Source: Halobacillus salinarum
GTDB taxonomy: Bacteria; Bacillota; Bacilli; Bacillales; Halobacillaceae
Length of the DNA: 64,000 nucleotides
Assembly: GCF_022919095.1 (NCBI RefSeq)
Contig: NZ_CP095073.1
Span: forward strand, 1,612,001-1,676,000
Reading direction: 5' to 3'
Both the position numbers and the translations under genes were made by a program. The number at the start of each line of letters is the position of its first letter. Position 1 is the first letter of the stretch. The notes beneath the pieces are model-generated. The model saw only the letters and a program-made list of their open reading frames with translations, had not been told where the DNA came from and searched no databases. Positions 1 through 8,661 of this stretch are shown here, piece by piece.

Positions 1-810
1 GAAATTAAATTTGGAATGACGGTTGATGACGTTTATCAGGATGACCAGCACGTCCATGTAACCTTATCCGATGGGAGTGTTGAAACTTCAGATTTATTGG
101 TAGGGGCAGATGGAATCCGTTCTAAAGTTCGTTCCTTGGTATTTGGTGATCATAAAAACTACATCAAGTATATGGGATATTATACAGCTGCTTATGTCAT
201 AGAAAACTCCGGGATGTATAAGGAGCTAAGCGACGCTTTTTACTCCTTGTCGTCTCCTGATCTTCAAGCCTCGGTTTATCCGATTAGAGGAAATAGATTA
301 GCTACCTTTTACTTATATAAAGCTCCCAAAAAGGATAAGCATTTATCTGGAGCAGCAGCAAAAGATGAATTGAAGGCGCAATTTAAGCAAATGGGCTGGA
401 TTGTTCCTGAGATGTTGGATAAAGCAGGGACTTCAAACGATTTTTATTTCGATGAGGTTTCCCAAGTAGAAATCCCTCATTGGAGTAAGGATCGTGTGGT
501 GCTCGTTGGAGATGCGTGTCAAGCAGTCTCCCTCTTGGCGGGCCAGGGGGCTTCGCTAGCTATGACAGGCGGGTATGTACTCGCCCGCAATTTATGTAAG
601 GATCAAGATGTTCAACAAGCACTACTTCAATATGAAGAGGATTTAAAACCGCAGATTGAAAAGACACAGGAATCCGGAAGAAAATTTGCGCGTTACTTTC
701 TCCCTGATACGCGCCTAAGAATTTTTATTAGAGACGTTACAATGAGGATTAGTGTACTTCCAGTCATAAGAAAGTTTGTGAATATGAATAGAGCTCGAAT
801 TCCGAAATAG
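1..810 (+). CDS. FAD-dependent monooxygenase, C-terminal part (5' end outside window)
   Basis: The reading frame is open from the first base, so the ATG at 16 is probably internal and the N-terminal FAD-binding (GxGxxG) part lies upstream of the window. Visible motifs are GADGIRSKVR, the second dinucleotide/FAD motif of group A flavoprotein monooxygenases, and GDACQAVSLLAGQGASLAM near residue 170, the third FAD-contacting motif (GDA, with the usual Pro region altered). The family (PHBH/TetX/UbiH type) hydroxylates small aromatic or polycyclic substrates using NAD(P)H and O2. The substrate cannot be told. It lies near an aromatic degradation cluster, but a terminator follows ccdC, so co-transcription with that cluster is not supported. 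Confidence 0.85.
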   Translation, partial: EIKFGMTVDDVYQDDQHVHVTLSDGSVETSDLLVGADGIRSKVRSLVFGDHKNYIKYMGYYTAAYVIENSGMYKELSDAFYSLSSPDLQASVYPIRGNRLATFYLYKAPKKDKHLSGAAAKDELKAQFKQMGWIVPEMLDKAGTSNDFYFDEVSQVEIPHWSKDRVVLVGDACQAVSLLAGQGASLAMTGGYVLARNLCKDQDVQQALLQYEEDLKPQIEKTQESGRKFARYFLPDTRLRIFIRDVTMRISVLPVIRKFVNMNRARIPK

Positions 811-871
811 CAAACGGCGAGTCTTGATGAGGATAGAATTTCAATAGTTAACTAAAAAAAGGAGGGGAAGG

Positions 872-1360
872 ATGGGGAACAATTCTTTTTACTTCATTGT
901 AGTGCTTGTAGCGGCACTTGTGGTTTGGAGGAGAACGAGGAGCATGTACAGGCCGATCAAAGGTAATGGCAGAAGGCTGCTACTGCCCATATTCTTTTTT
1001 ATCCCTGGTCTCGCTCTTATTTCCAGCCCTGAAGTACATCTCCGCTTATGGGAGGATCTGCTTGCTGTAACCGCTGGACTTTTACTTTCCACTCCATTAA
1101 TCTGGACGACTGAGTTTGAAATTCGTGAGGACCGAAATATCTATGCTAAGAAGAATATGGCCTTTGTTTTCGCGTTTTTAGGAGTTTTTGTTATCCGCAT
1201 AGTTATGAGAAGTTATTTTACGTCTTTAGATTCTCAATCAGTTGCGGCGTTATTTATGATTGTCGCCATTAGTTATATCGTACCTTGGAGAGTAATTTCG
1301 TATATGAAATTTAGAAAAGTTTATCTATCAAATACGAAAAGAAGCATCGGATTAGGATGA
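872..1360 (+). CDS. ccdC: CcdC-like membrane protein (DUF1453)
   Basis: A 162-residue polytopic membrane protein with about four hydrophobic segments (residues 5-20, 37-53, 62-80, 95-112, 122-140). Length and pattern, including the WRRTRSMYRPIKGNGRRLLLP segment after the first helix, match the CcdC family of Bacillaceae, linked to cytochrome c maturation though its exact role is unclear. The ATG at 872 follows an AAAGGAGGGG ribosome binding site at good distance. It stands alone between the monooxygenase and a rho-independent terminator. Family assignment is by recognition of the sequence pattern. Confidence 0.75.
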   Translation: MGNNSFYFIVVLVAALVVWRRTRSMYRPIKGNGRRLLLPIFFFIPGLALISSPEVHLRLWEDLLAVTAGLLLSTPLIWTTEFEIREDRNIYAKKNMAFVFAFLGVFVIRIVMRSYFTSLDSQSVAALFMIVAISYIVPWRVISYMKFRKVYLSNTKRSIGLG

Positions 1361-1417
1361 TGTTTTACTCAGAATATAATAGAACTAATAATACTTATTA
1401 AGGTGAAAGAGTTGGTA

Positions 1418-1456
1418 TCCCCTGTCAGGAATGGTTGGCCTGACGGGGGATTTTTT
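1418..1456 (+). terminator. Rho-independent terminator after ccdC
   Basis: CCCCTGTCAGG (1419-1429) pairs with CCTGACGGGG (1439-1448) and is followed by a T run (1451-1456). It separates ccdC from the downstream aminotransferase operon. Confidence 0.85.
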
Positions 1457-1637
1457 GATGTTGATTTGAAAATAGTTTAATTGAAAAACTCATTGAGTGA
1501 GTACATAAAACCAATAAATTTTAGTGCGATAACGTGTTTTAACTTTAAATGATATTCTTGAGGGAAAATTTAGATAATTCTAGAATAAATGGTGATGATA
1601 GATAATCTTTGACTAGTTGATTAAAGGAGGAACGTCT

Positions 1638-2771
1638 TTGGTTCATACACGCCCGCAAATCGATAAAATTTCGATGTATTCCCCTGGAAAACCTGTAGAA
1701 GAACTTAAACGTGAAAAAGGACTATCAAGAATTGTCAAAATGGCTTCCAACGAAAATCCTTTTGGATATTCTCCCCTTGCAGCAGAAGCAATTCGTGCTG
1801 AAATGAAAGAAATCCCTCTCTATCCTGAAGTCACCTCCCCGCTGCTTGCTGAAAAATTAGCCAATAAACTTGGGGTTTCCCCAAACCAAATCGTATTTGG
1901 AAATGGCTCGGATGAAATTATCCGCCTGCTTACGAGGACGTACATCAACGAAGGTGATGAAGTCGTTATGGCTCGGGTGACGTTTCCCCGCTATAAACCA
2001 AACGTCATCATTGAGGGAGGGGTTCCTGTTGAAGTGAAAATGCTAGAAGGAGGCAGACATGACTTAACGGAGATGGCCGCTGCCATTAATGAAAAAACGA
2101 AAATGGTCTTTGTATGCAATCCGAATAATCCAACTGGAACAATTGTGGACAAAGCTTCCTTAAAGGAATTTATTCAACAAGTACCTTCTCATGTTCTGCT
2201 TGTTATGGATGAAGCCTATTACGAATATGCGGATTCGGATGAGTACTTAGAAACGCTTCCTCTTCTGCACCAACATAAGAATATGGTTGTTTTAAGGACT
2301 TTTTCAAAAGTGTATGGGCTTGCTGGATTAAGAGTCGGCTATGGTCTCATGGATGCTGAAATGGTGAAGGCTCTTCATAAAGTAAAAGAACCGTTTAACG
2401 TTAATCGTTTAGCACAGGCTGCCGCATCGGCTTCATTGGATGATGATGAATTTCTGCATGAAAGCATCCGATTGAACCAACAAGGAAGAGAGTATCTCAT
2501 CCAGCAATTTAAAGAGATGAAGCTTGATTATTTCAAGAGCCAGACAAATTTCATTATGGTCGATATAGCTGCTCCTGCTGAAGAGGTTTATGAATTTTTA
2601 TTAAACCTCGGAGTCATCATCAGGCCCGGCCATTTGATGGGGTATCCTACTATGATTCGAGTAACGATCGGTGAGCAAAAAGATAATCACTATTTTATCG
2701 ATGGCTTGAAAGCATATTTAGAAAACTATCGTATGAATGAAAAAGAGGTGAAGAGCGATGAACATGCTTGA
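1638..2771 (+). CDS. HisC-type aminotransferase (PLP, class I/II)
   Basis: A fold-type I PLP aminotransferase resembling histidinol-phosphate aminotransferase: MASNENPFGYSP near the N-terminus, NPNNPTGT, LVMDEAYYEYAD and LRTFSKVYGLAGLRVGYG carrying the Schiff-base Lys (SK). The TTG at 1638 is preferred over the upstream in-frame TTG at 1617 because AAAGGAGG (1623-1630) sits 7 bases before it. HisC paralogs commonly transaminate Tyr and Phe. No his biosynthetic genes are nearby; instead the gene overlaps a 2-oxoacid dehydrogenase E1 alpha by 14 bp and precedes a homoprotocatechuate pathway. I therefore infer an aromatic aminotransferase producing 4-hydroxyphenylpyruvate or phenylpyruvate. A true HisC role cannot be excluded. 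Confidence 0.85.
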   Translation: MVHTRPQIDKISMYSPGKPVEELKREKGLSRIVKMASNENPFGYSPLAAEAIRAEMKEIPLYPEVTSPLLAEKLANKLGVSPNQIVFGNGSDEIIRLLTRTYINEGDEVVMARVTFPRYKPNVIIEGGVPVEVKMLEGGRHDLTEMAAAINEKTKMVFVCNPNNPTGTIVDKASLKEFIQQVPSHVLLVMDEAYYEYADSDEYLETLPLLHQHKNMVVLRTFSKVYGLAGLRVGYGLMDAEMVKALHKVKEPFNVNRLAQAAASASLDDDEFLHESIRLNQQGREYLIQQFKEMKLDYFKSQTNFIMVDIAAPAEEVYEFLLNLGVIIRPGHLMGYPTMIRVTIGEQKDNHYFIDGLKAYLENYRMNEKEVKSDEHA

Positions 2772-3834
2772 GAAATTTCCACTAACTCAATATGTCAGTG
2801 AAGATGGAAAGCTGTTGGATGATACGGCGAAAGAAATGATGAACCCTGATACTCTCAAGCATTTTTATGAAAAAATGCTTCGAGCAAGAATGATGGATAA
2901 AAAGTGCACCAATCTTCAAAGACAGGGAAGAATCGGTACTTATGTTCAATACGAAGGACAGGAAGCGGCACAAGTAGGGAGTGCGCTTGCTATTGAAGAG
3001 GGAGATTGGATGTTCCCTACTTACAGGGATCATGCAGCGACGATGACGTTTGGACATTCCCTTAGAAGCCTTCTGTTATATTGGGTCGGCCGTATTGAAG
3101 GCGGGATTCCGCCGGAAGGAAAAAACATCTTTCCTCCAGCAGTGCCTATTGCGTCTCAATTGCTGCATGCAACAGGTGTTGCCTGGGCGGAGAAAAAGAA
3201 GAATTCAGACCGCGTTTCTCTCGTGTATTTCGGAGATGGGGCAACTTCAGAGGGGGACTTTCATGAAGGACTTAATTTTGCAAGCGTTTTCAAAGCGCCT
3301 GTCGTCTTTTTTAACCAAAACAACGGCTATGCGATCAGCGTTCCTATGGAGAAGCAAATGAACTCAAAAACGATTGCTCAGAAGGGTTTGAGTTATGACA
3401 TACCTGGCATTCGTATTGATGGCAATGATATCGTGGCTGTCTATATGGAAACGAAAAAGGCAGTCGAACGAGCCCGGAATGGCGGCGGGCCGACGTTGAT
3501 AGAAGCCGTTACCTGGCGCTACGGTGCTCACACGACCGCAGATGACCCGTCCAAATACCGCGATCAATCAGAGAGTGAACTGAGAAGAGGTACGACCGAT
3601 CCGCTCTTAAGACTTGAAAAGTATATGAAAAATGAACAATTCTGGAGTGAGGAATGGTTCCAAGCAATCGAACAGCAGATTTCCAATGAAATCAATACGG
3701 CTCTCGCTGAAATGCAGGACTTTCCTGAAGCAGATATTGACAATGTATTTGATAACGTCTTCGAAAAACCTACGTGGACACTCGAGGAACAGCGTGAACA
3801 CCATAACTCTATCAAGAGGGGGCAAAAGTCATGA
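2758..3834 (+). CDS. 2-oxoacid dehydrogenase E1 component, alpha subunit
   Basis: The 358-residue subunit has the E1 alpha pattern: RMMDKKCTNLQRQGRIGTY at the start of the core, the GQEAAQVG element, FPTYRDHA, and the thiamine diphosphate/Mg2+ motif FGDGATSEGDFHEGLNFA...NQNNGYAIS (GDG...NN). It would decarboxylate a 2-oxoacid and pass the acyl group to E2 lipoyl groups. The ATG overlaps the aminotransferase gene by 14 bp and the stop overlaps the E1 beta ATG by 4 bp, so the genes are translationally coupled. PdhA-like features alone do not fix the substrate; pyruvate, branched-chain or aryl-pyruvate are all possible. The neighbouring aminotransferase and hpa genes favour an aromatic 2-oxoacid. 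Confidence 0.9.
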   Translation: MNMLEKFPLTQYVSEDGKLLDDTAKEMMNPDTLKHFYEKMLRARMMDKKCTNLQRQGRIGTYVQYEGQEAAQVGSALAIEEGDWMFPTYRDHAATMTFGHSLRSLLLYWVGRIEGGIPPEGKNIFPPAVPIASQLLHATGVAWAEKKKNSDRVSLVYFGDGATSEGDFHEGLNFASVFKAPVVFFNQNNGYAISVPMEKQMNSKTIAQKGLSYDIPGIRIDGNDIVAVYMETKKAVERARNGGGPTLIEAVTWRYGAHTTADDPSKYRDQSESELRRGTTDPLLRLEKYMKNEQFWSEEWFQAIEQQISNEINTALAEMQDFPEADIDNVFDNVFEKPTWTLEEQREHHNSIKRGQKS

Positions 3835-4829
3835 CGACGGCTGTGCAAATCAAACAATTAACGATGGTTCAGGCCTTGACGGATGCGATGAGAACGATGC
3901 TGGTACAGGATGAAGCCGTGCTTGTTCTTGGAGAAGACGTCGGCACAAATGGTGGAGTTTTTAGAGCGACGGATGGATTGTTTGAACAATTCGGTGAAGA
4001 ACGCATCATTGACACACCGCTTGCCGAGTCAGGGATTGTTGGAACTTCTATCGGCCTTGCCGTTAACGGTTTCCGCCCCATTGTCGAGATTCAATTCTTA
4101 GGGTTTATCTATCCTGCGTTTAATCAATTGATGACTCACGCCACCCGCATGCGGCAGCGGTCGATGGGACGATACACTGTTCCAATGGTCATCAGGGCGC
4201 CGTACGGGGCAGGGGTGAAAGCACCTGAGATTCATTCCGATAGTGTAGAAGGGTTATTTACACAAATTCCAGGGCTGAAAGTCGTGATTCCTTCCAATGC
4301 TTACGATGCTAAAGGGCTGCTGATTGCAAGCATCGAGGACCCAGACCCCGTACTTTTTCTAGAGCCTATGAGAAGCTACCGATCTTCCCGGATGGAAGTG
4401 CCAGAAGAAAAATATACGATTGAACTCGGCAAGGCTGCCTATGTGAAAAAGGGTGAGGACGTATCCATCTTTACTTGGGGAGCTATGGTTCCGGATACGA
4501 TGAAAGCCGTGGAGGACTTTGAAAAAAACCATGACGCTACGTGTGACGTCATCGATTTGAGAACGCTCTATCCATTAGATAAAGAGATGATTCAGAAGTC
4601 TGTAGAAAAAACGGGACGGGTTGTGATTATTCATGAAGCTCCTGCAACCGGTGGAGTCAATGCGGAAATCATCTCCCTCATTAATGACGCTGCCTTTTTC
4701 TTCTTGAAAGCACCGATTCAAAAAGTAACTGGATTTGATACTCCGGTTCCTGTGTATTCGCTGGAAAAAGAATATTTGCCCAGCAAAGAAAAAATGATCA
4801 ATGCCATAAACACGGCATTATCGTATTAG
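3831..4829 (+). CDS. 2-oxoacid dehydrogenase E1 component, beta subunit
   Basis: The 332-residue transketolase-like subunit is typical of PdhB/BkdAB: VLVLGEDVGTNGGVFRATDGL, the IDTPLAESGIVGTSIGLA motif with the Glu that contacts the thiamine aminopyrimidine ring, EIQFLGFIYPAFNQL, and RAPYGAGVKAPEIHSDS. The C-terminal domain contains VIDLRTLYPLD and HEAPATGGVNAEI, the lipoyl-interaction region. Its ATG overlaps the E1 alpha stop (ATGA), and an AAGAGGGGG-like site precedes it. It pairs with E1 alpha to form the alpha2beta2 decarboxylase. No lesion is seen here, unlike the following E2 gene. Confidence 0.92.
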   Translation: MTTAVQIKQLTMVQALTDAMRTMLVQDEAVLVLGEDVGTNGGVFRATDGLFEQFGEERIIDTPLAESGIVGTSIGLAVNGFRPIVEIQFLGFIYPAFNQLMTHATRMRQRSMGRYTVPMVIRAPYGAGVKAPEIHSDSVEGLFTQIPGLKVVIPSNAYDAKGLLIASIEDPDPVLFLEPMRSYRSSRMEVPEEKYTIELGKAAYVKKGEDVSIFTWGAMVPDTMKAVEDFEKNHDATCDVIDLRTLYPLDKEMIQKSVEKTGRVVIIHEAPATGGVNAEIISLINDAAFFFLKAPIQKVTGFDTPVPVYSLEKEYLPSKEKMINAINTALSY

Positions 4830-4841
4830 GAGGCTTGAGCA

Positions 4842-6079
4842 ATGGACGTAAAATTGCATGATATCGGAGAAGGGATGCATGAAGCAGAGATTCTGCATTA
4901 TTTTATTAATCCAGGGGACTTCGTGAAAAACGACGCGCCGCTCCTTGAAGTACAGACTGATAAAATGACAGCAGAACTGACTGCTCCTACAGACGGATTT
5001 ATAGAAGAGATCCGGTTTAGTGTAGGGGAGGTCATTGAAGTCGGAACGACCATCCTGACGATGACAACGGAACAAAAGCAGCCTTCAAATAAGCAGAAGA
5101 ATCAAGTACAAGCTACTGCTTCACATGGTGAACCAGTGCAGAGATCCGGTCCGCGAACGATGAATTTAGAGCTTCCGCCAACTCGCGTAAAGGCTTCCCT
5201 CATACACGGAGAATCGCAAGAGAGCAAGGAGTAAAGATTGAAGAAGTAAAAGGCACAGGAAAGGGAGGACGTGTCCTGGATGAGGATATTTTTGCGTATG
5301 CAGAATCCAACTCCCACCCTTTACCTTTAAACGAGAACTTGGAGAGAAAGGAGACGAAAGCTGAACCAGAAACACCAAAGACAACGATTCCTTTTAAAGG
5401 GCGGAGAAAACAAATCGCCAAAAAGATGACCCAGTCCCTCTATACCGCTCCCCATGTCACTCATTTTGATGAAGTAGACATGACTGAACTGCTAAAGGTT
5501 AAAGCACAGTTGAAGCGGGGAACGGATCGACGTCCAGGAATCCAAGTCTCGGTCGCCGCCTTTTTTATTAAAGCTCTCCAGCTGTCGCTGCAGCAATTCC
5601 CGATTTTTAATTCAAAATTAGATGAGGAAAAAGAAGAAATTTTTCTTGAGTCTTCTTATAACATTGGATTGGCAACAGGGACGGACGAAGGGTTAATCGT
5701 ACCTGTATTGAAGAATGTTGAGAAGCTTTCTTTAACAGAGATTCATAAGCAAATGAAAGCACTAACGAAAAAAGCCGTAGAGAATCAGCTTTCCGGACAT
5801 GACTTACGAGGAGGTACCTTTACGATCAGTAACGTTGGACCAATGGGGAGTACAGGAGCAACACCGATATTAAACTATCCGGAAGCAGGTTTGATGGCTT
5901 TTCATAAAACGAAGAAAATGCCGGTAGTCGTTAACGACGAAATTGTCATTCGAGAGATGATGAATGTATCGTTGACTTTTGACCATCGAATAGCGGATGG
6001 TTCACAATCGGTAGCCTTTACCAACCTGTTTATTGATTATATTGAAAATCCTTATGCAATGCTCACCGAGTTAATCTAG
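4842..6079 (+). pseudogene. Dihydrolipoamide acyltransferase (E2), split by a -1 frameshift at about 5197
   Basis: The first frame (4842-5234) encodes a lipoyl domain with the lipoylated Lys in EVQTDKMTAELTAP and then the linker, and stops early. Translation in the next frame continues as TRRIAREQGVKIEEVKGTGK, the peripheral subunit-binding domain, then a catalytic domain ending with the active-site-like SLTFDHRIADGSQS (usual HRxxDG). Inserting a single C in the CCC run at 5197-5199 restores one unbroken frame (ASPHTRRIA). The disruption is therefore one base in a homopolymer: either a sequencing error or a recent inactivating mutation. The catalytic half (246 residues from the ATG at 5339) has no evident ribosome binding site. 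No E3 gene follows, so the complex would borrow E3 from elsewhere. Confidence 0.88.
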
Positions 6080-6176
6080 CCGGAAATGTTTCTTGTAAGT
6101 AAGTACCCATGATCATCTAAGACGCTCCACAAGGTTCAGAAGTAAATAACATGGTAAGAAGAGAGAGGAGAATTAC

Positions 6177-7607
6177 ATGGAAAAAAGCAGACCATCGTTT
6201 CTCATGTCAAGTCTCGTTATTCTTTTGATTATGGCTATCCTTGGTGTCAGCATCTTAATCTATGGAACTGCGCCTCATATCCCCATTGTCATCGCTGCCA
6301 TCATTGTAACGTTGTACGGCTTGAAACTTGGATATCGGTGGAAAGAGCTTGAATCAGCGATGACAAGAGGTGTTTCCTATGGGGTCCCTGCAATAATAAT
6401 CTTGAGCTTGATCGGTATAAATGTCGGGGTATGGGTGTTAAATGGAACAGTTCAGACAATTACGTATTACGGTTTAGAAGTCCTATCTCCCTCTTTCTTT
6501 CTAGTTAGTGCTGTGATTGTCACTGCAGTCGTCGCAACCATGACTGGAAGTTCATGGAGCGCGATTAGTACGATAGGAATAGCCTTGATGGGCGTAGCCT
6601 ATGGCATGTCGATTTCGCCAGCTATTACTGCTGGAGCGATTGTTAGCGGGGCGATGTTTGGAGATAAAATGTCCCCTTTATCTGATACGACGAACTTAGC
6701 TGCGGCTACGGCCAAGGTTGATATTTTTCAGCATATCAGACATATGATGTGGACGACGATCCCAAGTTTGTTTCTTACTCTTATGATATTTACAGCGATT
6801 GGACTCTTTTCAGCACACAGCTCTGCTGATCTATCCAAAGTAGAAGCTATGATGAATACGTTAAACAGTGAATTTATGCTTTCACCTGTCACGCTCATTT
6901 CTCCTCTCCTTATCATTATTCTGGCCTTTAGAAAAGTCAGTCCGATTCCATCTTTAATTATTGGGCTTGTGGCTGCCGTATTAACCACTTTCTACACAGT
7001 TCCTGGTGTCTCGTTTGGGAAGATTGTGAATACGGCGCACTTCGGTTACACAGCAGATACAGGGGTTGAGTCCATTGATAACTTATTGTCTTTAGGTGGT
7101 TTAGACAGCATGCTGTTTGGAGTTTCATTAATTTTGATAGCGCTTTCATTCGGCGGGATTATTCGGGAGATCGGTATTGCCCATGCTATAATTGAAGGGT
7201 TAAAAAGATTTTTGCAAAGTCGAGGCAATGTAATTACATCAACCGTTTTGTCTTGTTTGGGCATTAACGTTGTGATTGGAGAACAATATCTCTCGATCAT
7301 TCTTCCAGGACAAATGCTAGAGGAGAGCTATGAACAGACAAACCTTCATCCGAAGAATATGTCAAGGACACTTGAAGATGCAGGAACACTGATTCATCCA
7401 TTGATTCCATGGGGAGTGACAGGTGCTTTTATTATGACGACGTTGAACGTTGGTGTCGGCTACATACCGTTCTCATTCCTTTGCTTTATCTGCCCGATGA
7501 TCGCAGTTATCTATGGTTATACAGGATTTACCTTAACCCCACTAGCAAAGCAAGATGTCGTGGAGTTTGAAGAGCAAAGAGTCTCCTCAGGCACAGGCAA
7601 TCAATAA
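6177..7607 (+). CDS. nhaC: NhaC-family Na+/H+ antiporter
   Basis: The 476-residue protein has about 12 hydrophobic segments and the family signature GAMFGDKMSPLSDTTNLAA near residue 160, plus TMTGSSWSAISTIG upstream of it and an LEDAGTLIHPLIPWG motif near residue 400. NhaC proteins exchange Na+ for H+; some relatives exchange organic acids or amino-acid products. The ATG follows AGAGAGGAGAATTAC. It lies 97 bp after the E2 gene and 24 bp before the esterase, in the same direction, so it may belong to the catabolic operon. A role in substrate uptake or product export is possible but is inference only. Confidence 0.88.
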   Translation: MEKSRPSFLMSSLVILLIMAILGVSILIYGTAPHIPIVIAAIIVTLYGLKLGYRWKELESAMTRGVSYGVPAIIILSLIGINVGVWVLNGTVQTITYYGLEVLSPSFFLVSAVIVTAVVATMTGSSWSAISTIGIALMGVAYGMSISPAITAGAIVSGAMFGDKMSPLSDTTNLAAATAKVDIFQHIRHMMWTTIPSLFLTLMIFTAIGLFSAHSSADLSKVEAMMNTLNSEFMLSPVTLISPLLIIILAFRKVSPIPSLIIGLVAAVLTTFYTVPGVSFGKIVNTAHFGYTADTGVESIDNLLSLGGLDSMLFGVSLILIALSFGGIIREIGIAHAIIEGLKRFLQSRGNVITSTVLSCLGINVVIGEQYLSIILPGQMLEESYEQTNLHPKNMSRTLEDAGTLIHPLIPWGVTGAFIMTTLNVGVGYIPFSFLCFICPMIAVIYGYTGFTLTPLAKQDVVEFEEQRVSSGTGNQ

Positions 7608-7631
7608 TCACTAACGAAAAGGAAGATGATT

Positions 7632-8495
7632 GTGGAAGTTTACGGACCAGAAGCGCTAACATTCGAAGAAAGAGAACGGAGTTTTTTTTACAGTCTGCCT
7701 GAACACAGTGGAAACGAACCGCTGCCCGTATTTTTTTGTTTCCACGGTGCCGGAAGCAGTGCGAGGCATCACATGAAAATAACGAATTTTCATAAGCTTT
7801 CCGATAAGCATCAGGTTCTAACCGTTTTTCCTGAGGCGGTGCAATTCGATCCAAAAGACCGGATGACGAAGCAATGGAATGAAGGAAGAGAAGAGAATGC
7901 TGCATTTCAGCATGAGGTAGATGACATCGGTTTTGTTTTGGAACTCATTCACTGGCTGAGACAAAGACATTCTGTGGATGATACCAAAATTTATGCTACC
8001 GGGTTCTCCAATGGTTGCGCATTCAGTTTGCGACTCGGTGTCGAATGCCAGGAGGTTTTTGCCGGAGTAGGGGGAGTTTCAGGACCATTGGTGAAAGATT
8101 TTGTTGAGGCAACACACTGGCTTAAGCCTATGCCAATGCTGTTCATCATGGGCACAGAAGATCAATTCGTTCCTTTTGATGGCCGCTATGACTCTACATA
8201 CATAATTGATCAACTTCTCTCTGCTGAGAATACAGTTCGGTTTTTTGCTAATTCCTGGGGCACTGAGTTAGCAAAACACATTGAAGAAGTCGACGAGGGT
8301 GAAAACTTTGCCATTAAGAAGCATAGTTATCTTCAAGGGGAAGAAGAAAAAGTCGTTTTTTACTCGATTAAAGGCGGAGGGCATACGTGGCCGGGGGGAT
8401 CACTTTCACAAGCCTCAGTCTTAACTGGTCAGGTCGTCAGTCAGTTGAACGCAACGAAGGTATTATTTAACCATCTCATCAAGTTTCAAAGATAA
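7632..8495 (+). CDS. Alpha/beta-hydrolase esterase (PHB depolymerase/LpqC-like)
   Basis: This 287-residue serine hydrolase has FCFHGAGSSARHH (oxyanion region), the nucleophile elbow GFSNGCAFS, MGTEDQFVPFDG (acid loop) and GGGHTWPGG (catalytic His), the order seen in PHB-depolymerase/feruloyl-esterase-like proteins. No signal peptide is seen, so it should act in the cytosol. GTG at 7632 is preferred over ATG 7626 because AAAAGGAAG (7617-7625) would be only 1-2 bases from the ATG. It closes the transcription unit containing the dehydrogenase genes and is followed by a terminator. A thioesterase or ester-opening role feeding 4-hydroxyphenylacetate into the hpa pathway is an inference from location. 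Confidence 0.8.
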   Translation: MEVYGPEALTFEERERSFFYSLPEHSGNEPLPVFFCFHGAGSSARHHMKITNFHKLSDKHQVLTVFPEAVQFDPKDRMTKQWNEGREENAAFQHEVDDIGFVLELIHWLRQRHSVDDTKIYATGFSNGCAFSLRLGVECQEVFAGVGGVSGPLVKDFVEATHWLKPMPMLFIMGTEDQFVPFDGRYDSTYIIDQLLSAENTVRFFANSWGTELAKHIEEVDEGENFAIKKHSYLQGEEEKVVFYSIKGGGHTWPGGSLSQASVLTGQVVSQLNATKVLFNHLIKFQR

Positions 8496-8522
8496 AAAGG
8501 AGCCCTCGCGGCTTCTTTTTTC
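8495..8522 (+). terminator. Rho-independent terminator after the esterase gene
   Basis: AAAAGGAGCC (8495-8504) pairs with GGCTTCTTTT (8510-8519, one G-T pair) around a five-base loop, with T-rich sequence. It marks the boundary between the dehydrogenase/nhaC unit and the hpaG1-G2-F unit. Confidence 0.75.
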
Positions 8523-8540
8523 ATCTCACTATATTTTTTT

Positions 8541-8580
8541 CATATGCTAAACGAATATAATCAATATTTTATATATGGCA
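8541..8580 (+). promoter_or_regulatory. Candidate LysR site upstream of hpaG1
   Basis: The stretch begins CATATGC, continues after six bases with AATATAA, then AATATT. The same elements in the same order (CATATGC directly followed by AATATAA) occur at 11806-11819 between the LysR gene and hpaE. It lies about 80-120 bp before the hpaG1 start, a normal place for a LysR-activated promoter. AT-rich sequence makes chance similarity possible. Confidence 0.4.
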
Positions 8581-8661
8581 GGCGGAGTGTTACTTTGTAA
8601 TTACATGATAATTTTGAATATTTCGTAGAAAATAAGTTTGTGATGATAAGGAGTGAACGCC

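Noticed and set aside
5339-6079. E2 catalytic half as an independent gene
   Set aside because: The same frame continues upstream through the subunit-binding domain, and the ATG has no convincing ribosome binding site; it is the second half of a frameshifted gene.
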